Assembly (NCBI GenBank): GCA_047621665.1 | Contig: JBLHMB010000009.1 | Coordinates: 31,553 to 95,552, forward strand | Reading direction: 5' to 3' | From: Actimicrobium sp047621665 | GTDB taxonomy: Bacteria > Pseudomonadota > Gammaproteobacteria > Burkholderiales > Burkholderiaceae_D | Length of the DNA stretch: 64,000 nt | Part shown: positions 1 to 8,600 of the stretch, piece by piece | Layout of the letters: each line of letters opens with the position of its first letter | Position numbering within the stretch: position 1 is the first letter of the stretch | The notes under the pieces: generated by a model | Databases searched by the model: none | The model's input: only the letters and a program-made list of their open reading frames with translations | Told to the model about the DNA's origin: nothing | Made by a program: the position numbers and the translations under genes

Positions 1-43
1 TCTGGCCATGCCGGCGCAGTTGTCGCCCGGTCTGACGTTTTAA
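1..43 (+). CDS. astD: 3' end of succinylglutamate semialdehyde dehydrogenase (partial)
   Basis: The frame starting at base 2 reads LAMPAQLSPGLTF and stops with TAA at 41-43. AstD proteins end in a similar way (a P-x-x-L-x-PGL-x-F tail, as I recall from E. coli). AstB follows 10 bases downstream, with an AAGGA-like ribosome site in between. Only 13 residues are visible, so the call rests on this short match and on the neighbouring ast genes. The enzyme would oxidise succinylglutamate semialdehyde, the step before AstE. Confidence 0.6.
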   Translation, partial: LAMPAQLSPGLTF

Positions 44-53
44 AAGGATAACC

Positions 54-1394
54 ATGCTGCCTGCACGCGAGTTCAACTTCGATGGTCTGGTCGGGCCATC
101 GCACAATTATGCCGGCCTGTCGTTTGGTAATGTCGCCTCGTTCAACAACGTCAAGAGTGTCTCGAATCCGAAGCAGGCAGCGTTGCAGGGACTGGCCAAA
201 ATGCGCGCGCTGGCCGCACGCGGTTTCGCCCAAGCGGTGCTGCCGCCGCAGGGGCGGCCGGACTTCGCGCTGTTGCGCAGCATCGGTTTTGGCGGCAGCG
301 ATGCCGATGTGATTGCCGCTGCGTTCCGCGATGCACCAGCTATCCTCGCTTCGGCCTATTCGGCCGCGCCGATGTGGAGCGCCAATGCCGCCACGGTGAG
401 TCCGTCGGCCGATAGCGCCGATGGCCATGTCCACTTCACGGTGGCTAACCTCAACAGCAAGTTACACCGGTCCTACGAGCAGCAGCAGACGGCGCGTACG
501 TTGCGCGCGATCTTTGCCGATCCGGACTATTTCACGGTTCACGACGCCCTGCCGGCGACACCGGCGTTTGGCGATGAAGGCGCGGCCAATCACACGCGAC
601 TGGCCTCGGCACATGGCGCCCCCGGCGTCGAAATGTTTGTCTATGGCCGGGTCGAATTTCAGCCCGATGCACCGGCACCAAAACGCTTCCCGGCACGCCA
701 GACACTGGAAGCCAGCCAGGCCGTAGCGCGCTTGCATGGCTTGTCGCCGCAGCGTACCGTGTTTGTCGCGCAGGACCCGGCGGTGATTGATCTGGGCGTG
801 TTCCACAACGATGTGATCGCGGTTGGCAACGGCAACGTGCTGTTTTATCACGCCCAGGCTTTTTTTGATGAGCCGGCCACACTGGCGGCCTTGCAGTTTG
901 CGCTGGCCAGCATCGGCCAGCCGTTCATGCCGATCCGCGTGGGGCGCACCGATGTCGCCATCGACGATGCCATCAGCAGTTACTTATTCAACAGCCAGTT
1001 GCTGACGCGGCCGGATGGCCGGATGGCGCTGGTCGTGCCGCAGGAATGTCGCGACAACGTGGCCGTGGCGCGCTACCTCGATGGTCTTGTGGCCAGTGGC
1101 GGACCGATTGCCGAACTGCTGAGTTTTGATCTGCACCAGAGCATGCGCAACGGTGGCGGTCCGGCTTGCCTGCGCTTGCGGGTAGCGCTGACCGAAGCCG
1201 AAGCCGGCGCGATGCATCAGGGCGTCATCATGACCGAGGCGCTGTATGCGCAACTGGTGGTCTGGGTCCAGCGGCATTATCGCGATGCACTGGCACCGGC
1301 CGACCTGGCCGATCCGCAACTGGCGATCGAAGTCACGAGCGCGCTGGAGGAACTAGCAAAGATTCTTCGATTGCCTGACCTGTATGTGTCCTGA
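54..1394 (+). CDS. astB: N-succinylarginine dihydrolase
   Basis: AstB hydrolyses N2-succinylarginine to succinylornithine, CO2 and two ammonia in the cytoplasm, the second step of the arginine succinyltransferase pathway. The 446-residue length is the family norm. The N-terminus (EFNFDGLVGPSHNYAGLSFGN) and the C-terminal SMRNGGGPACLRLRV segment, which carries the catalytic cysteine, are typical of the family. The ATG at 54 follows AAGGATAACC at a good distance. It lies directly after the end of astD and before an amino acid ABC importer, a porin, glutamate dehydrogenase and astE, so it belongs to an arginine degradation operon. Confidence 0.96.
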   Translation: MLPAREFNFDGLVGPSHNYAGLSFGNVASFNNVKSVSNPKQAALQGLAKMRALAARGFAQAVLPPQGRPDFALLRSIGFGGSDADVIAAAFRDAPAILASAYSAAPMWSANAATVSPSADSADGHVHFTVANLNSKLHRSYEQQQTARTLRAIFADPDYFTVHDALPATPAFGDEGAANHTRLASAHGAPGVEMFVYGRVEFQPDAPAPKRFPARQTLEASQAVARLHGLSPQRTVFVAQDPAVIDLGVFHNDVIAVGNGNVLFYHAQAFFDEPATLAALQFALASIGQPFMPIRVGRTDVAIDDAISSYLFNSQLLTRPDGRMALVVPQECRDNVAVARYLDGLVASGGPIAELLSFDLHQSMRNGGGPACLRLRVALTEAEAGAMHQGVIMTEALYAQLVVWVQRHYRDALAPADLADPQLAIEVTSALEELAKILRLPDLYVS

Positions 1395-1494
1395 AACAGC
1401 GATAATGCGGCACCCGATTCGTCGCACCCATACTGGTAGCCTGATCACAGGCACCTCAACAACAAGCCATCACCCCAATGGAGAACCTCACCCC

Positions 1495-2262
1495 ATGAAA
1501 CGTTTCCTGTTTGCTTTTTCTATCCTTACCGGTTTGCTGTTCGGTTCCGCCGTGCAAGCCCGCAGCCTCGATGAAATCAAGGCCGCCGGTACCATCATCG
1601 TCGCTACCGAAGGTGCCTATCCGCCGTTCAATTATTTTCAGGGTTCCAAGCTGAGTGGCTTTGAAGTCGAACTGGCCGAAGCCATCGTCAAGAAAATGGG
1701 CCTGAAGATCGAATGGAAAGCATTGTCCTTCGATGCGCTGCTGGCCGGTTTGCGGCAAGACCGCTGGGACATGGTCATGGCCTCGTTTGGCGTCACCGAC
1801 GAGCGCTCGAAAGCGGTCATGTTCACCAATCCGTATTACTGCAGCGGCGGCGTGATCGTCTCGAAAGATGCGGCCATCAAGGATGCCGCCACGCTAGCCG
1901 GTAAAACGGTGGCGGTACAGACCGGCTCAACCTACATGGAAAACGTCAAGAAGCTGGCCGGCGTGAAAGACGTCAAAAACTATCCGCAGGATACCGATGC
2001 CCGCTCGGCACTGGTGGCCGGACGCGTTGATGCGTGGGTCAGTGACCGCTTTGTCGTCAAGGCAGCGACCGAGAGCAATCCCGGTCTGGGTCTGAAAGTC
2101 GGCGATTACCTGTTCGTCGAACGCATCGCCGCCGCCGTCAAGAAAGGCAATGGTCCGCTGGCCGCCGCCGTCGACAAGGCACTGGCCGATGTCATGGCCG
2201 ATGGCACCTACAAGACCATTTCCGAGAAGTTCATGAAAGAAGATATTCGCTGCAAGTCGTAG
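1495..2262 (+). CDS. ABC transporter substrate-binding protein for a polar amino acid (probably arginine/ornithine)
   Basis: This is a 255-residue periplasmic binding protein of the HisJ/ArgT type (SBP family 3). Residues 1-22 form a signal peptide ending near AVQA. The mature part starts RSLDEIKAAGTIIVATEGAYPPFNY, typical of this family. The ATG at 1495 is chosen because GGAGAA lies 9 bases upstream and the signal peptide begins there; the frame stays open further upstream, but that stretch looks non-coding. It precedes a single permease gene and an ATPase gene. Arginine or ornithine as substrate is inferred from the ast genes on either side. Confidence 0.92.
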   Translation: MKRFLFAFSILTGLLFGSAVQARSLDEIKAAGTIIVATEGAYPPFNYFQGSKLSGFEVELAEAIVKKMGLKIEWKALSFDALLAGLRQDRWDMVMASFGVTDERSKAVMFTNPYYCSGGVIVSKDAAIKDAATLAGKTVAVQTGSTYMENVKKLAGVKDVKNYPQDTDARSALVAGRVDAWVSDRFVVKAATESNPGLGLKVGDYLFVERIAAAVKKGNGPLAAAVDKALADVMADGTYKTISEKFMKEDIRCKS

Positions 2263-2351
2263 GCGAACGCTAGCGTTCCCCCCGCTTGAACCACGCGACA
2301 TACTAGTCGGGCTGGCCTTTTCACTGCGCCAGCCCCTCCCTGGAGAACACC

Positions 2352-3134
2352 TTGAAAGCAGCATTTACCCTTCTGCCGCGGGGCTGGTCACGCCAGCGCC
2401 GCAGCGCCGTCACGATAGCCCTGGCCATTACCGCCTTGCTGTTGTTCCTCTGGCTGATGGCCATTCCGATGGCCTGGCTGCCGGAACCGATCGGCCCGGC
2501 CGCCCAGCAATTTGCCGAGGGCGCCCGCGTAACCGTCGCGCTGACGCTGGTGGCCGGCGTGATCGGCATCGTGCTCGGCATGCTGGCCGCGCTCGGCAAA
2601 CTGTCGTCGTTTGGCCCGCTGCGCTGGCTGGCCGGGTTCTACATCTGGGCTATTCGCGGCACGCCGTTGCTGGTGCAAGTACTGTTCGTTTTTCTGGCGC
2701 TGCCGGCGCTGGTGCCGGGCTTGCGCTTGTCGGATTTCTATTCGGCCGTGGTGGCACTGGCCTTCAATGCCGGAGCGTACAACGCCGAGGCGATACGCTC
2801 CGGCATTCTGGCCGTCCACAAGGGGCAGGCTGAAGCCGCCCGCTCGCTCGGGCTGAGTCCGTTCCAGACGTTTCGCGACGTGGTGTTCCCGCAGAGTATG
2901 CGTATCGCGTTGCCGCCGCTGGTCAACAACTTCGTGTCGCTGCTCAAGGATTCCAGTCTGGCTTACGTGATTGGCGTAGTCGAACTGTCGAACATCGGCA
3001 ACCGCATCCAGTCGGTGACGTTCCAGCCGATTCCGGTGTTTGTCACGGTGGCAGCGATCTACCTGATCCTGACCAGCGTGATGACGCAGATTTCCGGCGC
3101 GATCGAACGCCAGCTTGATGTGGAGCGTCACTGA
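2352..3134 (+). CDS. Amino acid ABC transporter permease
   Basis: This 260-residue membrane protein of the HisMQ/GlnP family carries the permease loop signature around EAIRSGILAVHKGQAEAARSLGLS, which contacts the ATPase. The start is a TTG at 2352 preceded by GGAGAACACC; no closer ATG fits. Only one permease gene is present, so the channel would be a homodimer rather than the HisM/HisQ heterodimer. The stop overlaps the ATG of the ATPase gene (TGATG), so the two are translationally coupled. Confidence 0.92.
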   Translation: MKAAFTLLPRGWSRQRRSAVTIALAITALLLFLWLMAIPMAWLPEPIGPAAQQFAEGARVTVALTLVAGVIGIVLGMLAALGKLSSFGPLRWLAGFYIWAIRGTPLLVQVLFVFLALPALVPGLRLSDFYSAVVALAFNAGAYNAEAIRSGILAVHKGQAEAARSLGLSPFQTFRDVVFPQSMRIALPPLVNNFVSLLKDSSLAYVIGVVELSNIGNRIQSVTFQPIPVFVTVAAIYLILTSVMTQISGAIERQLDVERH

Positions 3135-3883
3135 TGACCGCCGCCAGAATTCCGCTGATCCGTGCCGACAAGGTCAACAAGCACTTCGGCCAGTTCCATG
3201 TGATCCGCGATGTTTCGTCGGATTTTTATCAGGGCGAAGTGACCGTCATCATCGGTGCGTCCGGCTCCGGCAAGTCGACTTTTTTGCGCATGCTGAACCG
3301 GCTCGAAACGCATGACAGCGGCACCATCGTCATCGACGGTATCGAACTCAACGACAACCTCAAGAACATCGATGCGGTCCGACGCGAAGTCGGCATGGTG
3401 TTCCAGAGCTTCAATCTGTTTCCGCACTTGAGCGTGCTCGACAACGTCACGTTGGCGCCGCGCCGGTTGCGCAACATGACCCGCGCGCAAGCCGATGTGG
3501 TCGCGCTCGACTTGCTGGGCAAGGTCGGCCTGGCCGAGCATGCGCACAAATATCCGCACCAACTGTCGGGCGGGCAGCAGCAGCGCGTGGCGATTGCCCG
3601 CTCGCTGGCGATGCAGCCCAAGGTCATGCTGTTTGACGAACCGACCAGCGCGCTCGATCCGGAAATGATCAAGGAAGTGCTCGATGTGATGAAAGACCTG
3701 GCCCGTTCGGGCATGACGATGATTGTCGTCACGCATGAAATGGGTTTCGCCCGCGAAGTGGCGGATCGGGTGATCTTTTTTGAAAAAGGCGAAATCCTGC
3801 ATGAAGCAGCGCCGGAAGAATTTTTCGGCGACAGCGGCAACGAGCGCATTCGCGCCTTTCTCGGCAAGATCGGTGACACCTGA
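3134..3883 (+). CDS. Amino acid ABC transporter ATP-binding protein
   Basis: This is the 249-residue ATPase of the same importer. It shows Walker A GASGSGKST, the ABC signature LSGGQQQR, Walker B VMLFDEP and the H-loop VTHEM. It belongs to the HisP/GlnQ/ArtP group of polar amino acid transporters. It overlaps the permease stop by one base. The set of binding protein, permease and ATPase is complete and lies inside the ast locus. Confidence 0.95.
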   Translation: MTAARIPLIRADKVNKHFGQFHVIRDVSSDFYQGEVTVIIGASGSGKSTFLRMLNRLETHDSGTIVIDGIELNDNLKNIDAVRREVGMVFQSFNLFPHLSVLDNVTLAPRRLRNMTRAQADVVALDLLGKVGLAEHAHKYPHQLSGGQQQRVAIARSLAMQPKVMLFDEPTSALDPEMIKEVLDVMKDLARSGMTMIVVTHEMGFAREVADRVIFFEKGEILHEAAPEEFFGDSGNERIRAFLGKIGDT

Positions 3884-3962
3884 GCTGCACCAAGCAGCCG
3901 TCGCCCGCACCGTACCAACAACAATAAAACAGTACCAACCCTAGCCCCCTACGGAGAACACC

Positions 3963-5399
3963 ATGCAGTTGAAACGCACTACGCTGAGCACCGCCGTCCT
4001 GTTGTCACTGGCCGCCATCTCGCTGCCATCGCAGGCCCAAAGCGCCAAGGATTTTCAGGAAATGCGCGCTGAAATGCAGCGCATGCGCGCTGAATTGGAC
4101 GCACTGAAAGCGGCCAAGCCTGCGCTTGCCGCTGCACCTGCACCCGCAGCAGCCAACACCGAGCTGGCCGATCGCATCGAGCAAGTTGAATTGCGCGCCA
4201 AGGATGCCGTCGTCGTTGGCGATATCCCGAACTCGTTCCGTCTGCCGAATTCGGAAACCTCGCTGCGTATCTACGGTTTTGCTGAACTGAACATGGTGCA
4301 TGAATTCCGCGCCGACAATGGCGACAGCGATTACGCCAGCTTCGTACCGTATTCGCCATTGAACGGTTCGGCCGGTGCCAACCGCAGCGGTCGCACTTAC
4401 CTCCATGCGCGCACTTCGCGCCTGGGTGTCGAAGCCAGCACGCCGACCCAGTACGGGCCGATGGGCATCAAGCTCGAAGGCGATTTCAATAATGATCCGC
4501 GCACCGGCAATGCGGCCGTATCCGGCACCATCGGCAATATCTACACACAGCAGGCAACCAATAGCTACGACTTCCGTCTGCGTCAGGCTTACGGTACCTT
4601 CGGCGGTTTGCTGATCGGCCAGACCTGGTCGACCTTCATGGATGTCGATAACGCGCCGGAAACCGTCGACTTCAACGGCCCGATCGGTTCGACTTTCATT
4701 CGTCAACCAATGATTCGTTATGCCTATCCGACCAAGGATTACGGTACCTTCACGGTCGCGGCTGAAAACTCGGTCAGCTATGTGCTCGACAAAACCGGTT
4801 CGGTCACCACCGCCGGTTTCTCGCGCGTGCCCGATCTGGTCGGTCGCTGGGACAAGCCATTCGATTTCGGCGCGGTCAGTTTCCGCATGGTGTCGCATGA
4901 GCACCGGGTCAATGATGGCGCCGGCATCAATGCATCGCGTCGTGGTTTTGGTGTCGCTGCGAGCGGCATGTATAAAACGGTCGGCGAAGATTTCCTGACC
5001 TGGAACCTGACCGGCGGTACCGGCATCGGCCGCTACTTCAATTACATCGAAGGCGCGTTCTACGATCCGGCAGCAAACCGCATCCTGATGGAAAAAGCGG
5101 TCGGTATTGTGGTCGGTTACCAGATTAAATCGTCACCAAGTTTGCGCTACAACATGTCGGTCGGGGCGCAAAAGAACTTTAATAACGAGTACACGGAATT
5201 TGCCCATGCCAATGCGCTCGACAGTGGTCGTTACGGTGTCAACCAGTCGGTCTGGCAAACGCATCTGGGCTTCATCTGGAACCCGGTCAAGAATGTTGAT
5301 ATCGGCTCCGAGTTCGTCTACGGCAAACGCAAGACGCTGGCCGGCGAAACCGGCGACATGAGCCGGCTGGACTTTTCGGCGAAGTACAATTTCAACTGA
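3963..5399 (+). CDS. DcaP-like trimeric outer membrane porin
   Basis: This 478-residue outer membrane protein has a signal peptide (residues 1 to about 25, ending SQAQ). A short coiled-coil segment rich in Met, Arg, Glu and Ala follows (about 28-52), then a beta-barrel whose strands alternate aromatic and polar residues and which ends in a C-terminal aromatic-Asn pair. A periplasmic coiled coil before the barrel is the hallmark of DcaP-type porins, which pass small anionic or dicarboxylate-like solutes. The start has GGAGAACACC upstream. Its position between the importer and glutamate dehydrogenase suggests uptake of arginine or a related solute; that link is inference. Confidence 0.85.
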   Translation: MQLKRTTLSTAVLLSLAAISLPSQAQSAKDFQEMRAEMQRMRAELDALKAAKPALAAAPAPAAANTELADRIEQVELRAKDAVVVGDIPNSFRLPNSETSLRIYGFAELNMVHEFRADNGDSDYASFVPYSPLNGSAGANRSGRTYLHARTSRLGVEASTPTQYGPMGIKLEGDFNNDPRTGNAAVSGTIGNIYTQQATNSYDFRLRQAYGTFGGLLIGQTWSTFMDVDNAPETVDFNGPIGSTFIRQPMIRYAYPTKDYGTFTVAAENSVSYVLDKTGSVTTAGFSRVPDLVGRWDKPFDFGAVSFRMVSHEHRVNDGAGINASRRGFGVAASGMYKTVGEDFLTWNLTGGTGIGRYFNYIEGAFYDPAANRILMEKAVGIVVGYQIKSSPSLRYNMSVGAQKNFNNEYTEFAHANALDSGRYGVNQSVWQTHLGFIWNPVKNVDIGSEFVYGKRKTLAGETGDMSRLDFSAKYNFN

Positions 5400-5439
5400 T
5401 CAGGCGGGTTTTGTAACGGCACCACACTGATTCACACAG

Positions 5440-5467
5440 AGCCTCCGTTAGCGGGGGCTTTTTTTTA
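5440..5467 (+). terminator. Rho-independent terminator after the porin gene
   Basis: AGCCTCCG TTAG CGGGGGCT forms an 8-bp stem with one G-T pair and is followed directly by eight T. It lies 40 bases after the porin stop. It separates the importer and porin genes from glutamate dehydrogenase, or attenuates readthrough into it. Confidence 0.8.
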
Positions 5468-5637
5468 TTTGAGGTTTTATCGTTGCAGTAAGCGCGGGAG
5501 CCGGCAAACAAGCTACGGTGAACGCGGTATATTCAAAACAAGAAACGGCACCACAAGCCCTAGACTCGAGGCCAAACCGCTGCATGCCCGGTCCGTATTC
5601 GCCAATTTCTGCTTCACAAGTCACGATTGAGGAATCC

Positions 5638-8600
5638 ATGAACGCTTCGTCACACGATCTACGCACACAAACCTTGCAACTGGTTCTGGCTCATGCCGGT
5701 GAGGCCGGGGCCAATCCGGTGGCCCGCCTTATTGAAGTCTGGCTTGACTCGCTGCATGAAGAAGACCTGGCCGGACTGACCCCGCAGAGTCTGGCATCGG
5801 CGCTGTGGGAAGCGTTTTCCGGTACGGCACAATGCAATGCCGGTGCCAGTCAGCTCATCGCCGTCGATTACGCCGAAGAGCACGGCGGCAAGGCCACCGC
5901 GCTGCTGATCCTCAATCCCGACATGCCGTATCTGGTCGATTCGATCGTGATGGCCTTGCGCAAGCAGGGCGTGCGTTCGCGTGCCGTGCTCAATACGGTG
6001 CTGTCAGTGCAGCGCGATGCGCACGGCTGCATCACCGGATCGCAATCGGCGCGCAACGGAGCCGATCCGTTCGAGTCCTACGTGCTATGCCTGTTGTCGG
6101 ACGCGCTCGACAGCGCCACGCTGGCGGCACTGACTGCGCATATCCGCATGGTGACCGGCGATGCCGCCAGCGTGCAGCGCGATGCCGCGATGCTGGAAAC
6201 GCGCATGACCGGTGTGGCCGCGCTCGCCGCTGCCAACGGCACGGCAGAGGGCCGTGAAGTGGCCGCCTTCATTGAATGGGCCCGTGATGGCGGTTTCGAA
6301 ACCTTCGGCTATGCGTATTACCGCGCGCTGCCGGGCCAGCACGAACTGGTACGCGACCTCAACAGCCGCAGCGGCGTGCTGTGCGATCCACATCATCCGG
6401 TCTACGACACTTGCCTGGCCGGGATTCCCGGCGAGTTCGATTTGCTGGCCAGGCGCAATGACACGCTGTCCATCGTCAAGGCCGATGTGCAGTCGACGCT
6501 GCATCGCGACCTGCATCTCGACTTCATCGGCGTGCGCGATATCGATACCACCGGCCACCTGCAAGGCGAGCATTGCTTCATCGGCCTGTTCACCCGCGCT
6601 GCGGCTGCCACCGCGCTGGGTCGCTTGCCGTTTGCGCGCGGTCGCATCAAGCAGGTGCTGACATTGGCCGGGGTGCGGCAAAATGGTTTTCGTGCCGAGA
6701 AGTTTCTTGAGATCCTCGAATCGCTGCCGCGTACCGAAGCGATGGAAGCCGATCCGGCCTGGCTGGCGCGCCTGTGCAGCAGCGTCGTGTCGCTCTACAA
6801 GCAACCGCGCACGCGCGCCTTTGCGCGCCGCGATGTTTATGACCGGCACCTCAATGTGATCCTGTATCTGCCGAGCGAACGCTTCAGCGCCGCGCTGGTC
6901 AGGAGCATCACGCAAGAGCTCAAGGTGCACTCGGGCGCGACCGACGTGCGGGCCGAAACCCAGGTCAGCGACGGCCCGCTGGCACGCATTTATCTGATCG
7001 CTACCAGCGCCCGCCGTTTCGATGATCTCGATGCGGCGATCTGCCTGCCGCTGGTGGCTGCCGTCGAAGGCTGGCATACCACTTTCGACACGCTGGTTGA
7101 CCGCACCGTCGACACGCAAGTGCGCAACGATCTGCACAAACTGCGTGCCGCCCTGTCGGTCAATTATGTGGCAGCGACTCCACCGCAAGTGGCTTATCGC
7201 GACATCCTCAATTTGCAGCGGGCGGCTGCGGCAGCGCCGGTGACGGTGCGCATTGATGGCGACAGCACCGATGGCAACCGGGTCAGCATCCGGCTGTTTT
7301 CGATCAACAGCGTGCCGGCCCTGTCGATGATTCTGCCGGCGCTGCACAATGCCGGCGTCGAGATCGAACGTGAGCAGACCTACAAGGTGCCGGTCACCGA
7401 TGATGCTGATTATTTCATCACCAGCCTGAGTGTCGATCCGGCCAGCGCCGCCAAGCTCGGCGATGCCCGCGTGGCCGACGCGGCACAGGAACTGTTCGAA
7501 GCCCTTTTCAATGACCAGGCCGAAGACGGGCGCATGAATGGCCTGGCCATCGAAGCTGGCTTGCGCCTGCGCGAAGTGCAGGTCATTCGCGCCTATGCGA
7601 GTTACTGGCGGCAGGCCGGTTGCCGTTTCAGCTTGCGTTACATCGCCGATTGCCTGCGCAAGCAGCCCGGTCATGTGCGCACTCTGGTTGAAAGTTTCCA
7701 GCAACGCTTTGATCCTGCCACCAGCGACGTCCAGCGCGCTGCGGGCAGCGCCGCGCTGTCGGCACTGCGTAGCAACCTGCTTGACGTCAATCACGCCGAT
7801 ACCGAAGACATCCTGCGCAGCATTGCCGACCTGATGCTGGCTACCTTGCGGACCTCGTATTTCCAGAGCGGTCAGCGCGGCGACACGCTGCTGTTGAAGT
7901 TCGATGCCAGCGCGCTGGCCCTGCTGCCCGAGCCGCGTCCGTATCGCGAAATTTTCGTCTTTGCCCGGCGCTTCGAAGGGGTCCATTTGCGCGGCGGTCC
8001 GGTGGCCCGCGGCGGCTTGCGCTGGTCCGACCGGATGGAAGATTACCGCACTGAAGTGATGGGTCTGGTCAAGGCCCAGATGGTCAAGAATGCGGTCATC
8101 GTGCCGGCCGGTGCCAAGGGCGGTTTTGTCTGCAAGATGATGCCCAAGGACGCGGCGCGCGACATCATCGCGGCCGAAGGCGAAGCCGTCTACCAGTTGT
8201 TCATTGCCGGGTTGCTTGATCTGACCGACAACCGCGAGCAGGGCAACATCGTGCCGCCGGCCGATACGGTCTGCTACGACAGCGCCGATCCGTATCTGGT
8301 GGTGGCCGCTGACAAGGGCACCGCGACCTTCTCCGATATCGCCAACGGGATTGCAGTGAAGCGCGGCTTCTGGCTTGGCGATGCGTTCGCGTCGGGTGGC
8401 TCGAACGGCTACGACCACAAGAAACTCGGCATTACCGCCAAGGGCGCATGGGAAGCCGTCAAGCGGCACTTCTACGAAATGGCGCATGACATCAACACCA
8501 CGCCGATTACGATGGTCGGTGTCGGCGACATGTCTGGCGACGTGTTCGGCAACGGCGTGCTGCTGTCGCGCCAGCTCAAGCTGGTCGCCGCCTTCGATCA